A stretch of 64,000 bases of DNA, from positions 84,599 to 148,598 of the forward strand of contig JALGWI010000001.1 in NCBI GenBank assembly GCA_025774245.1, given 5' to 3'. The notes under the pieces are model-generated. The model was not told the DNA's origin. It did not search any database and was given only the letters and a program-made list of their open reading frames with translations. Positions 1 to 8,460 of the stretch are shown here, one piece after another; position 1 is the stretch's first letter; each line of letters starts with the position of its first letter. The translations under genes and the position numbers were made by a program. Source of the stretch: a bacterium. GTDB lineage: Bacteria > Joyebacterota > Joyebacteria > Joyebacterales > Joyebacteraceae.

Positions 1-1619
1 CCGCCATCTCGCAGCAGATGTACACGATGCAGTACGAGGACACGTACGAGGAGGACGTCAACGAGAACGCTCCGGCCGGAGACGAGCACACGAGCATGGG
101 TCTCAGGGTCATGCAGCAGAGCTACCAGTGGACGAGCGATCTCACCGACGACTTCGTCGGCATCCAGTTCACCGTCGTCAACGACGGTGTCGACACGATC
201 AAGATGGCGTACGTCGGCTTCATGGTCGACGCCGACGCCGGTCCTCTCTCCGACGAGTTCGCCAACTACCTCGACGACCGCGGCGGCTTCATCGACACGA
301 GCGTGGTGAGCGTCAACCCGAACGACCCCACGGAGGTCGACACGCTGTCGATGTCGATCGCGTACATGTACGACGATCCGTACGGAGAGGACGGGAACGT
401 GGCGAAGGGGTACTTCGGGTGCATGTTCCTCGGCCACACGACGGCTCCGGCGCCGCTGCCCGGCGACCTGCCCGACGCCCCCACCGAGGTCAGGGTGCAC
501 GCATTCGAGATCTGGTCGAGCGGCACCGAGGACCCGAACCACGACAGGGACCGCTACCGCTACCTTCGAGGGGCGGTCGATTACCCCCTCTACAACGGGA
601 TCGACGACAACAACAACGGGATCATCGACGAGCCGGAGGAGTGGCTGGTCAACATCGACCGGAACGCCGACTCCCCGCAGGACTGGCGGTTCATGCTCTC
701 GGCCGGGCCGTGGGCGGCGATCGTCCCGGGCGACACCCTTTCGTTCCAGTACGCGTTCGTGATCGGCACGGGGCTCGAGGGGATGCTCGAGAACGCGGCG
801 ACCGCCCAGCAGATCTACAACGGCATCTGGCAGGACATTCCCAACTGCGCCGGCGAGCCGGAGAGCGTGCTCATCCACTGGGTCGCCGACACGCCTCCTC
901 CTCCTCCCAACCAGGAGGTCACGGCCGGTGGCGAGTTCGTCCGGCTCGAGTGGGACGATTATCCGGAGTTCGTCGAGGATCCCCTGACGAGGGTCAGGGA
1001 CTTCTACGGCTACCAGGTCTGGAAGGCCGTCGGCTGGGATCGTGAGTCGGGAGAGCCGAAGGATCAGGACTGGCAGCTGATCCTCGACATCGACCGAAGC
1101 AACAACGGCGAGCAACTCGACGAGTACGACACGGGGCTGAACGGCATCGGCAAGTACACCTTCGTCGATGAGAACGTGAAGGGCGGATTCAACTACTGGT
1201 ACTCGGTCACGGCGTACGACAGCACGGCCGAGGGCTTCCACTTCGGGAAGTACAGCCAGAACAAGACGCGCGTCATCCCGCATTCGGACGTCAGAAGCCA
1301 GCTCGACGAGATCCGGGTCGTGCCGAACCCGTACGTGAACCATCCGTACATGGCGAGGTGGAACCTTGTGCCCGACGATACGGATCCGACCGGGGAGAAG
1401 CTCTGCTTCCAGAACCTGCCGCGCGACTCGGTGGTCAAGATCTTCTCGCTCGGGGGGGAGCTTGTCCAGACGCTCCGTCCGAACGCCGAGTCGACCGGTG
1501 GCGACGCGTGCTGGGACATGGTTTCGCGCAACGATCAGATCGTGGTGAGCGGGGTCTACCTGTATCACGTCGACTCACCCATCGGTGAGAAGATCGGCAA
1601 GTTCGTCATCATCAAGTAG
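1..1619 (+). CDS. Secreted protein with C-terminal sorting-type domain (5' end outside window)
   Basis: The reading frame is already open at base 3, so the gene begins upstream of the window and only the last ~538 residues are visible. The visible part is Asp/Asn-rich, with a run of the type DDNNNGIIDEPEEW (codons near 600-645) that looks calcium-binding. A fibronectin-like stretch follows. The last ~100 residues have the layout of a type IX secretion sorting or FlgD-like Ig domain: VVPNPY, then VVKIFSLGGELVQTL, then SGVYLYHV and a final GKFVIIK. In the FCB group such tails mark exported surface proteins. Two PorV-like genes follow on the same strand, consistent with an envelope or secretion operon. 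The exact role is unknown. No core type IX secretion genes are in the window. Confidence 0.85.
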   Translation, partial: AISQQMYTMQYEDTYEEDVNENAPAGDEHTSMGLRVMQQSYQWTSDLTDDFVGIQFTVVNDGVDTIKMAYVGFMVDADAGPLSDEFANYLDDRGGFIDTSVVSVNPNDPTEVDTLSMSIAYMYDDPYGEDGNVAKGYFGCMFLGHTTAPAPLPGDLPDAPTEVRVHAFEIWSSGTEDPNHDRDRYRYLRGAVDYPLYNGIDDNNNGIIDEPEEWLVNIDRNADSPQDWRFMLSAGPWAAIVPGDTLSFQYAFVIGTGLEGMLENAATAQQIYNGIWQDIPNCAGEPESVLIHWVADTPPPPPNQEVTAGGEFVRLEWDDYPEFVEDPLTRVRDFYGYQVWKAVGWDRESGEPKDQDWQLILDIDRSNNGEQLDEYDTGLNGIGKYTFVDENVKGGFNYWYSVTAYDSTAEGFHFGKYSQNKTRVIPHSDVRSQLDEIRVVPNPYVNHPYMARWNLVPDDTDPTGEKLCFQNLPRDSVVKIFSLGGELVQTLRPNAESTGGDACWDMVSRNDQIVVSGVYLYHVDSPIGEKIGKFVIIK

Positions 1620-1681
1620 GGCGAACGACGCCGACGTCGGATGGGCTCACCTGAGCCCGGGCGGCGGAAGGAGGACCAGAC

Positions 1682-2653
1682 TTGAAGAGAACGCTCCTAT
1701 TGACCCTGCTGGCCGTGACACTTCTGGCCTCTCGAGCATCGGCAACGGAGATGTTCGAGAAGGTCGGAACGGTGGGATTCCAGTTCCTCGAGATCGGGGC
1801 CGGGGCACGCGGTGTGGGGATGGGGGAGGCCATGGTCGGCGCGGCCGAAGGCATCGAGTCGATCTACTGGAATCCGGCGGGCCTCAGGGACGTAGTGCGG
1901 CCGACCGTCACCTTCGCTTACGGAACCTGGCCGGCCGGCATCTCCCACCAGTTCGCGGCCTTCGCGATGCAGCCCGGGTTCGTGCCCGGCGTGGTAGCGA
2001 TCAGCGTGACGGCCCTCCAGATGGACGCGATGGAGGTGCTCACGGCCGACAGCCCCGACGGTGTGGGGGTGATGTTCGATGCCGGCGACCTCGCGGTGGG
2101 ACTCACGTACACCAGGATCTTCACCGACAAGTTCTCGGCGGGAGGGACCCTCAAGTGGGTGCACTCCAGCCTCGGCGACCTCTCCGTCCTGAACGAGCCG
2201 GGACTCGGCGACTACTACGTCGAGGGCTTCGTCGGCGACTTCGGTACCCTGTACGACACGGGCTTCCAGTCGCTCAAGATCGGGCTCGCGATCCAGAACA
2301 TGGGGCCGGAGCTCACCTTCAACGAAGAACCGGTGCCCATGCCGGCGACGTTCAAGTTCGGAGTCGCCATGAACATCTTCGAGACCCCCGGGCAGACCGT
2401 CGTCGTTGCTGGGGAGTTCCGCCATCCGTCCGACACGAGCGAGAAGATCAACGTCGGCGCGGAGTACCGGCTGCAGGAGAGGTACTTCCTGCGTGCGGGG
2501 TACAAGGCGGGCTACGATGAGGAGACCTTCACGGCCGGAGCGGGCGTCCTGATCCCGATCGGATCGATGGGCCGGCTCGGTCTCGACTACAGCTACTCGG
2601 ACTTCGGGATTCTCGGCGGGATCCACCGCATGGGGGTCACGGCCGAGTTCTAG
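1682..2653 (+). CDS. PorV/PorQ family outer-membrane protein
   Basis: A 323-residue protein starting at TTG behind a strong ribosome site (ggaaggagg, 1667-1675). Residues 1-20 are a signal peptide. The family hallmark follows: a GARGVGMGEAMVG segment (about residues 40-52), then IYWNPAGL (about 61-68), and alternating barrel strands to a terminal Phe (VTAEF). In FCB bacteria PorV-type barrels shuttle or anchor type IX cargo, and related UPF0164 proteins are general outer-membrane barrels. It lies 62 bases after a protein with a sorting-type tail and 81 bases before another PorV-like gene, so the three probably form one operon. Function in cargo handling is inferred. Confidence 0.88.
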   Translation: MKRTLLLTLLAVTLLASRASATEMFEKVGTVGFQFLEIGAGARGVGMGEAMVGAAEGIESIYWNPAGLRDVVRPTVTFAYGTWPAGISHQFAAFAMQPGFVPGVVAISVTALQMDAMEVLTADSPDGVGVMFDAGDLAVGLTYTRIFTDKFSAGGTLKWVHSSLGDLSVLNEPGLGDYYVEGFVGDFGTLYDTGFQSLKIGLAIQNMGPELTFNEEPVPMPATFKFGVAMNIFETPGQTVVVAGEFRHPSDTSEKINVGAEYRLQERYFLRAGYKAGYDEETFTAGAGVLIPIGSMGRLGLDYSYSDFGILGGIHRMGVTAEF

Positions 2654-2734
2654 GGAGTACCGCGCGACACTTCCCCGTCCCGTGGGTCTGCCGGAATCGG
2701 GCTGCCGATGGGGGAAGGTGAAAGGAGAACCCGC

Positions 2735-3802
2735 TTGCGCAAGTTCCTCGTTATCGCTGGTGCGCTCTTGCTCACCCTCTCGATTCCCCAGGGAGGGTAC
2801 GCCGGCGGGCCCGGCACGTACCTGGCGGCCTCCTTCGAGGTCGCCGCTGGACCGCGGCAGGCCGGGTTCGGAGGCGCGTTCACCGGATTCGCCGACGACG
2901 CCATGTGCGTCTTCTACAATCCTGCGGGACTCAAGTTCATCGGTGGAAGTGAGGTCCACCTGACGACCTCGAGCTGGGCCGCCGGCATTTCCTATCAGCA
3001 CCTTGCCTACGGGTTCCGCCACAGCTACCTGCCTGGAATCTTCGCCTTCAGCTGGGCCGTGATGCAGATGAGCCCGTACCACGAGCTGACCGAGTACTTC
3101 GACCCGGACAGCGAGTTCGGGATCGGGATCGGTGACGCGGTCGACGCCGGCGACATGCAGTTCGGCGGAAGCTACTGCTGGGACTTCGGAGACGGACTGT
3201 CGGTGGCCGGAACGCTCAAGTGGTATCACCTCGGCATGGCTCAGGCCTTCTGCGAGGGGGTTGCCGTCGACCTCGGCGTCCTCTGGGAGACGAGGCTCAG
3301 GAACCTCAGGCTCGGCGCCTCGGCCATGAACCTCGGTCCGAACAACAAGTGGAACAGGACCGGGGAGTCGCCTGGCTACGGCGAGGAGTTCCCTCTGCCG
3401 ACCAGCTACCGAGTCGGCGCCTCGATCAGGCTCTTCGATGTTGTCCGACACCGAGTGGTCGTTGCCGCTGACTACGTGATCCCTCGGGAGGGCCGTTGGG
3501 AGACGTTCAATGTCTTTGACATCGAGATCGACACTCGTGACTTCCCCTACATCACCTGGGCATACCTGTATAAGAACCGACACAGGATGAACATCGGAAC
3601 CGAGTACACCTTCAACAGGGGTAGGGTCTTCATGTTCGGTCGCGTCGGCTACCGGGCTGGCTACGACGAGGAGGGACTGACGCTCGGTGCCGGCCTCCTC
3701 TTCCCGACCAGCGAGGAGGCCGACGCGCGCATCGACTACGCGTGGATGCAGATGACGAACCTGTCGGCCGTTCATAAGGTCTCGGTGGCGTTCATGTTCT
3801 AG
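2735..3802 (+). CDS. PorV/PorQ family outer-membrane protein, second copy
   Basis: A 355-residue beta-barrel protein. The start is placed at TTG 2735, because aaaggag (2721-2727) lies seven bases upstream and the signal peptide then begins with LRKFLVIAG. An in-frame ATG at 2708 has no such site and would bury the signal. The GFGGAFTGFADDAM segment and the FYNPAGLKF motif mark the PorV/UPF0164 family, and the protein ends in the aromatic VAFMF expected for barrel insertion by Bam. It diverges from its upstream neighbour, so this is an old rather than recent duplication. It is the last gene of the operon: a hairpin terminator follows at 3899. Confidence 0.87.
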   Translation: MRKFLVIAGALLLTLSIPQGGYAGGPGTYLAASFEVAAGPRQAGFGGAFTGFADDAMCVFYNPAGLKFIGGSEVHLTTSSWAAGISYQHLAYGFRHSYLPGIFAFSWAVMQMSPYHELTEYFDPDSEFGIGIGDAVDAGDMQFGGSYCWDFGDGLSVAGTLKWYHLGMAQAFCEGVAVDLGVLWETRLRNLRLGASAMNLGPNNKWNRTGESPGYGEEFPLPTSYRVGASIRLFDVVRHRVVVAADYVIPREGRWETFNVFDIEIDTRDFPYITWAYLYKNRHRMNIGTEYTFNRGRVFMFGRVGYRAGYDEEGLTLGAGLLFPTSEEADARIDYAWMQMTNLSAVHKVSVAFMF

Positions 3803-3898
3803 GCCGATCGCGAGGTCGTCGCGGGGGCGCGGGGATGCGCGGGGACCCGCGGGCGCGACGAGTCGCCACCGGAAGGACGACAGGCGGGAGATGCGTTG

Positions 3899-3925
3899 CG
3901 CCCGAGGCTCACGAGGCCTCGGGCG
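3899..3925 (+). terminator. Intrinsic-type terminator hairpin after the PorV operon
   Basis: A perfect 10-bp stem (3899-3908 with 3916-3925) closes a 7-base loop. It lies about 100 bases downstream of the PorV-like stop codon. There is no clean T tract, because the group II intron remnant begins six to nine bases later. That position, just 3' of a terminator stem, is the usual landing site of class C group II introns. Confidence 0.65.
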
Positions 3926-3933
3926 TCGTGCGT

Positions 3934-4672
3934 GTGTGCCGGGCATGGCGCGAAGCGCCAGGAACGGCGCTCTCAACCGGCAACCGAAAGGGAGCCGGGA
4001 ATCGACCAGGAGGTGCAAGTCCTCCGGGGGGGAGCCCGGTGGTGGGAACCCCTGGCCGAACAGCAACTGCATCGCCGCGAGGCGGTGTGGGGAGGCAGCC
4101 GGAGGCAGAGCCGCGGCCCGAGGAACACGAACCGCATACGAGGCGGCTGCGGGGTGGGCGAGAGGGCACGCACACTCGAAGCCCGACGCCACCCGGATCG
4201 CGCGGTCGTGTGTGCGGCGGGCATGTGTGGCGAAGGTCACGCGTCTTACCCCGGGAGACTGTCCGCTGGTCTTCGGACTGGTTGCGTCGGGAGGCGCAGC
4301 GAAGGGCGGACAGGAGGAGTCAGCCGAGGCCATAGTAGCCGCCTCGCGCTTGCGGTGAAGGGAGGGCCGAACACGAGGAGCCCTCCCGACACGGAGCGTT
4401 CGATGCGCGATGGAGATGCAGAGAGACGGGCAGAGAAGCCCGAGCGGTCCCCGAGGGTAGGCCGCGGAACCGCCGAGCGCGGGGAGGCCGAGCGTCAAGC
4501 GGGCGCGGCTCCCGACGACGATGCCGGGGACGAGGATCTGCAGCTGTGCGCACGAGAGAACATGGGAGGTCCCGAAGCCCGGAGGGAAGGGGACACGTAC
4601 GCTCGGTATCCCGACGGTGGTGGACCGGATGATCCAGCCGGATCCTGCTCAAGGTACTGACGCCGATCGCAA
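3934..4672 (+). mobile_element. Degenerate, 3'-truncated group II intron
   Basis: This fills most of the ~980-base stretch between 3803 and 4787, which has no intact gene. The 5' end reads gtgtgccgggcatgg, matching the GUGYG intron start and the following bases seen in bacterial introns. Further recognisable landmarks are the hairpin aggaggtgcaagtcctcc (4008-4025), the ttaccccgggaga block (about 4249-4261), and tcagccgaggccatagtag (4320-4338). The last of these is the conserved leader just upstream of the intron-encoded reverse transcriptase. The reverse transcriptase is broken (separate entry), and no domain V or 3' end is recognisable before the hairpin at 4674. The element is therefore a dead 5' fragment. 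Its exact 3' limit is uncertain. Confidence 0.8.
4403..4672 (+). pseudogene. Group II intron reverse transcriptase/maturase remnant
   Basis: Three short pieces in three different frames match the start of an intron-encoded reverse transcriptase. From ATG 4403 one frame runs through a charged N-terminus to DLQLCARENM (ending 4564), the usual beginning of the RT domain. The next frame (about 4560-4638) gives WEVPKPGGKGTRTLGIPT then VVDRMIQ, the conserved RT block 1/2. A third frame (4642-4671) gives ILLKVLTPIA, its normal continuation. Intact family members have roughly 60 residues between the first two pieces, so there is an internal deletion plus at least two frame changes. The catalytic YADD block and maturase domain are absent. 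It cannot encode an active enzyme. Confidence 0.8.
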
Positions 4673-4673
4673 A

Positions 4674-4704
4674 CGACGCCCGGAGCGCTGTGCCCCGGGC
4701 GTCG
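4674..4704. terminator. Perfect 10-bp hairpin, probable bidirectional terminator
   Basis: Stem 4674-4683 pairs perfectly with 4695-4704 around an 11-base loop. It sits 84 bases past the stop of the minus-strand lipoprotein gene ending at 4788 and just after the intron remnant on the plus strand. Plus-strand sequence after it is T-rich (actgttcgtctgtcctgttct). It may serve the minus-strand operon, the plus-strand side, or both. Confidence 0.55.
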
Positions 4705-4787
4705 ACTGTTCGTCTGTCCTGTTCTGTCGCGGTTCTGACGGGCAGGGCGAACGCCCTCCGGACGCCCCGACGCCCCCGACGCGGACG

Positions 4788-6743
4788 CTACTGGATCAGC
4801 GGCTCTCCGAACAGGTTCATCACCTTGTCGATCACCGGATCGACGTGGTCGAACTGCAGGTAGTAGAGCGGGACGCTGAAGTAGCAGACGTTGCCGTGAT
4901 TGTCGCCCGACAGGTAGAGGACCGAGCAGGGCTGCCCCTCGTAGTTCGCGTTCAGGTATGCGTCGATGGTGAAGGCCTCGATCGCCGTTCCCTGGAACAC
5001 CTCGATCTTCTCCACCTGCGAGAGCCCGCCCCTGTTGTAGTTCGTTGCCGGGTTCGTGTAGATCGGCCACTTGCCAGGCTCGGGGTACCCACCGGCGCCG
5101 ACGCTGTCGATGTACATCGGCGTGAACATCCCGGGGTCGGTCGGCACGGCTCCGTAGAAGCAGTAGCCGTAGTTCCACGGCGCGTTCTTGTTCGCTGAGC
5201 TGCCGCTCGACTCGGAGCGCTCGATGTGAAGGAAGTCTCTCACGAACACCTCGGCCGGCAGGGTGTCGGTCTCGGCGATGGTGATCGGATAGGGCTCCCC
5301 GAGGATCTGTCGCGTGACCTCGGTGCCCTCGAGGATGAGGTTGCCGCCGACGCGCAGGTAGCCGGCCAGGGCGTTGTACGTCGTCTGCCGCGGATCGAAC
5401 GCCAGCTCGAGCGTGGTCTGCTCGTGGTCCACGTACCAGAGGACCGTCGAGGCGCCGCGGAGGGCGTCGACGTTCGGCGGCTGAGGTAGACCGCTCACGA
5501 CGTGCTGCGACGGATCCCACTCGACCCTCTGACGCTCGTAGCCGATCAGGAGATCGTTGTAGAACTGGTCGCGCATGGCGTCGGTGCCCCAGATCGACTG
5601 CGCCTCGCGCCACGTGTAGTCGTCGACGATCAGGATGTAGTCGTCGAGGCTCGCCTCGACGACGTCGAAGTAGATCCTGCCCCTCGTGATCACGTTTGCG
5701 TTGTCGATGGCGCTCACGTAGAGCGAGTGCCTGCCGAGCTCGGGCGCGACCTCGAAGTGCGTGTCGAAGATCGACCAGGCAGGCCAGGTCGACGTGTCGT
5801 CGTACGCGTGCCGGTAACCCAGGACCTGGCCGCCGTAATCCTCGGCCGTCGCGGCCCAGTCGAACGTGAGGCGCTCGCCCGCGAAGATGGGCTCCGGGAG
5901 GTTGTGCTGGCTGCTCCAGACCGGGCCGCGGTAGGTGAAGAGCCCGAACACGTTCGAGAGAACGAAGAGCTTCGGACCGGCGAGCTCCGGGTTGCACGTG
6001 AAGACGCTCGTGGCGGGGGTCTGGTCGGTCGCCCCGGCGTCGTCGGTCGACCACACCTCGAATTTGTGCTGTCCCGCGAGCGGGCCGAACGTCGCCGTGA
6101 CCACGTCGGCCCCGAGCGAGCCGCTCGACGCGACCGAGAACCACTCGCCCTCCTCCCTGCGGAAGAGCTCGAACTCGTAGCCGACGATCACGCCGTCGCG
6201 ATCCGTGCCGAGCCACGTGAACGAGACCATCGGACCGGTGACGCCGGCCGGGCCGAGGAGGATGTCCGTATCGGGGACGACCGTGAACGCTGTGAAGGCG
6301 ACCATCTCGGGCGTTCGGTCTCTGGCCCCCTCGTTGTCTACCGATCTGACGGCGAATTCGTGGGTCTCGTACGCGCGGTCGGGGTTTATCGAATCCTTTG
6401 AGGCCGAGACGAGGAAGATGCTGTCCGTGCCGATGACGACTCGCCAGTCGGCCTGCGACCAGTCGATGCTGTCGCCCCCCACGGTCTCGTAGACGATCGA
6501 ATCGGGCCAGTCCCAGATCGTCTCGTAGTAGGTGATCTCTCCGTCGACGTCCCACCCGTACCAGTTCATCCGCACCCGGTAGTTGGCCGTGTCGTTGTCG
6601 GCGGGGGAGAACGAGAGCGTCGTCTCGGGCTCCATGTTGTCGAACCGCTGCCCGGGGTCGAACTTCTCACATCCCGCGAGGAACACGGCAGCCACGACCA
6701 GGCAGAGAATCGCCACCGCGAGCAGTTTCCTGAGCAAGATCAT
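4788..6743 (-). CDS. Large Ig-like lipoprotein with C-terminal amidotransferase-like fold
   Basis: A 651-residue predicted lipoprotein. The start is ATG at 6743 with an aggaggt site ten bases upstream; longer readings would place 27 residues before the signal sequence. The signal MILLRKLLAVAILCL ends in the lipobox LAGC (Cys25). The body carries repeated fibronectin/Ig-like segments with the recurring phrase D-x-DG-x-I-x-x-YE (for example DRDGVIVGYEFELF). After that, roughly residues 390-600 begin with DDYILIVDDYTW and include YLRVGGNLILEGTEV, resembling the class I glutamine-amidotransferase-like fold found in secreted proteins; no catalytic triad is evident. It is second in a two-gene operon and its N-terminal part resembles the upstream gene. 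Function unknown. Confidence 0.82.
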   Translation of the reverse strand: MILLRKLLAVAILCLVVAAVFLAGCEKFDPGQRFDNMEPETTLSFSPADNDTANYRVRMNWYGWDVDGEITYYETIWDWPDSIVYETVGGDSIDWSQADWRVVIGTDSIFLVSASKDSINPDRAYETHEFAVRSVDNEGARDRTPEMVAFTAFTVVPDTDILLGPAGVTGPMVSFTWLGTDRDGVIVGYEFELFRREEGEWFSVASSGSLGADVVTATFGPLAGQHKFEVWSTDDAGATDQTPATSVFTCNPELAGPKLFVLSNVFGLFTYRGPVWSSQHNLPEPIFAGERLTFDWAATAEDYGGQVLGYRHAYDDTSTWPAWSIFDTHFEVAPELGRHSLYVSAIDNANVITRGRIYFDVVEASLDDYILIVDDYTWREAQSIWGTDAMRDQFYNDLLIGYERQRVEWDPSQHVVSGLPQPPNVDALRGASTVLWYVDHEQTTLELAFDPRQTTYNALAGYLRVGGNLILEGTEVTRQILGEPYPITIAETDTLPAEVFVRDFLHIERSESSGSSANKNAPWNYGYCFYGAVPTDPGMFTPMYIDSVGAGGYPEPGKWPIYTNPATNYNRGGLSQVEKIEVFQGTAIEAFTIDAYLNANYEGQPCSVLYLSGDNHGNVCYFSVPLYYLQFDHVDPVIDKVMNLFGEPLIQ

Positions 6744-6814
6744 CGTTTCGAGTACCTCCTGAGTTCCGCTTCCCGGGCATCCCGGGCGCGCCACCGAAGG
6801 GGGGCGTGCTATCT

Positions 6815-8221
6815 CTACTTGCATGCCTCAACGTAGAACGTCCGGATCTGGTACCCGGTCTCCCAGCACTGCGAGTTGTCGCGGGAGCGAATCCTGAATT
6901 CGTGGAAGCCCTCGTCGATGTCCTGGAACGCGACGCTGTCCTGGTCGGTCTGCGTCCAGCTGCTGACGAGAGGATCGAGGATGTACTGGTAGGCCACGAC
7001 GTCCCCGTCGACGTCGGAGCCCTCGTACGTCACTGTGAAGTTCGGGCATACCGTCTCGCCCTCGGCCGGGAACGTGATCACGGTGCTCGGCGGGAAGTTG
7101 TACCAGAACTCGTAGATCTCCCGATCCACCGGGACCTCGCTCGGCGTCTCGAACCGGTTCTGGACGTCCTTCGCGTAGACGCGGAACTCGTGCACCTTGT
7201 TCCCGCCCGTCGGCTTGTTGTCGCTCTGGATGTGGTGCTCGTTGTTCGGGGCGACGGTCGAGGTGAAGTAGAACTCGGTCGCGTAGTCCGGGTCGCCGAC
7301 GGTGAACCGCTTCTGGAACCCCGTGTCGAGCTCGATCCAGACCTCCTTGACGCCTCCTCCGATGGGGCCCTCTTCCTCTTCCTTGTCCTTCGCTTCCCAT
7401 CTGAACCAGATCGTGTCGCCGTGTGCGATGGTCGTGTCGCCCTGCGCGACGGGGGGCTCGAGGATCTCGCTGTCCGGGTCGAAGTTCATCGTGAACTGGT
7501 AGTTGTCCGGGAAGCTCTCGGCCCCCGTCTCGTCCTTGGTCTTGACGTAGAAGAAGTGGAATCCGTTCGAGATGTCCTCGAGCGTCGCCGTGGTCACGTC
7601 GCCGAAGTCGGTGAACGGGTCGGAATCGAGCCTGTAGCTGTAGCTGATCGGCGCGCCCTCACCACCGTCCGGATCGTGCCCGCCCCACAACCACGTACAG
7701 GGCGTGCCCATGAGGACCGTGTCCTTGGCGTCGGGGTCGTAGATCCCGCTCGACGGATCGAGGGGCCCGTCCACGCGGTAGAGCGAATCGAGAACCGACA
7801 CGATCGTCCAGGCGTCGAACCGGACCCTGGCGGGGGTGGCGTCGAGCTTGCCCTCGTTGTCCACGGAGCGCACGAAGAACGTGTGCCTCCGCGTCTCGCC
7901 GACCGTGTCGATCTTCGCCTTGAAGAGGCTGTCGGTCTTCTCCGTGTACTCCCAGGACGAAGCGATCGTGTCGTCCCACGCGAAGTAGTACCCCACCACG
8001 TACCCGTCCGGATCGGTGCCGTTCCAGAAGAAGTGAATCCTGTAGTTCGCCTGGGAATAGGGCGCCGGGGCGCTCGTCAGATCGGTGTCCGGCGGGAGGT
8101 TCGTGTCGATGAATACCTCGCCCTGCTTGCGACAGCCGTTCATGAACAGCATCGCAGAGAGCGCGACTCCCACCAGGACCGCCACAAGGACACCGGCTGC
8201 CATTCTCCGCCACAATGTCAT
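6815..8221 (-). CDS. Ig/fibronectin-like lipoprotein
   Basis: A 468-residue predicted lipoprotein starting at ATG 8221 behind a ggagga site. An in-frame ATG at 8353 exists, but it would put 44 residues ahead of the hydrophobic signal and has no ribosome site. The signal ends MLFMNGC, a slightly irregular lipobox with Cys30. The body is made of Ig-like repeats with DPDGYVVGYYF, DPDGGEGAPISYSYR and DVDGDVVAYQYIL, each giving the edge strand of one domain. The segment after the Cys (PDTDLTSAPAPYSQANYR) parallels the neighbour's (PETTLSFSPADNDTANYR), so the two genes are paralogues in their N-terminal half. Only 71 bases separate them, so they are probably co-transcribed. Likely a surface or periplasmic scaffold; function unknown. 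Confidence 0.82.
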   Translation of the reverse strand: MTLWRRMAAGVLVAVLVGVALSAMLFMNGCRKQGEVFIDTNLPPDTDLTSAPAPYSQANYRIHFFWNGTDPDGYVVGYYFAWDDTIASSWEYTEKTDSLFKAKIDTVGETRRHTFFVRSVDNEGKLDATPARVRFDAWTIVSVLDSLYRVDGPLDPSSGIYDPDAKDTVLMGTPCTWLWGGHDPDGGEGAPISYSYRLDSDPFTDFGDVTTATLEDISNGFHFFYVKTKDETGAESFPDNYQFTMNFDPDSEILEPPVAQGDTTIAHGDTIWFRWEAKDKEEEEGPIGGGVKEVWIELDTGFQKRFTVGDPDYATEFYFTSTVAPNNEHHIQSDNKPTGGNKVHEFRVYAKDVQNRFETPSEVPVDREIYEFWYNFPPSTVITFPAEGETVCPNFTVTYEGSDVDGDVVAYQYILDPLVSSWTQTDQDSVAFQDIDEGFHEFRIRSRDNSQCWETGYQIRTFYVEACK

Positions 8222-8312
8222 GATCGACGTTCCTCCAGGTTGGATAGGGGTAGACCTCGACCGGGAGGGCATGCCATAAGCCCGGTCCTCGTTCCTGAAC
8301 CGGATGGTCGTG

Positions 8313-8348
8313 CCCCCCCCACAAGGGCTTCCCTTGGAATAGGGGGGG
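8313..8348 (-). promoter_or_regulatory. Strong leader hairpin at the 5' end of the lipoprotein mRNA
   Basis: Read on the minus strand, seven C residues (8348-8342) can pair with a run of eight G residues (8320-8313). Inside them AAGGG pairs with CCCTT around a 3-base loop. It lies within a few bases of the predicted transcription start (about 8352). It could protect the mRNA 5' end or act in attenuation; this is inference from sequence only. Confidence 0.5.
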
Positions 8349-8358
8349 TCCATGAATC

Positions 8359-8386
8359 ATTATACCGCGGGCCCCTGACATGTCAA
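8359..8386 (-). promoter_or_regulatory. Sigma-70-type promoter for the lipoprotein operon
   Basis: Minus-strand TTGACA (8386-8381) and TATAAT (8364-8359) are both perfect consensus, separated by 16 bases. The predicted start near 8352 gives a leader of about 130 nt before ATG 8221. The 8222-8738 intergenic region otherwise holds the leader hairpin, the divergent promoter at 8461 and a long untranslated leader; no gene is seen in it. Confidence 0.8.
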
Positions 8387-8460
8387 CCCCAAAAGGAGGG
8401 CGAATTCAGCACTTGCGTCGGTGCAACCCGCGTGCTAGTGTGGAGTTGGAACAAAACCGG

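Noticed and set aside
3930..4350. Considered RNase P RNA or another structured housekeeping RNA
   Set aside because: The sequence has the group II intron 5' end and leader landmarks followed by RT pieces; the expected conserved RNase P motifs were not found.
1697..4498. A 933-codon minus-strand open frame over both PorV-like genes and the intron remnant
   Set aside because: It crosses a terminator and the intron fossil, has no start signal and no recognisable domain.
3835..4660. Open frames of 150-250 codons in the intron region
   Set aside because: Arg/Gly-rich translations without family features; the region is explained by structured intron RNA and a broken RT.
8222..8353. Upstream in-frame ATG at 8353 as start of the first lipoprotein, possibly leaderless
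   Set aside because: It would put 44 non-hydrophobic residues before the signal and read through the leader hairpin; ATG 8221 has a good ribosome site.
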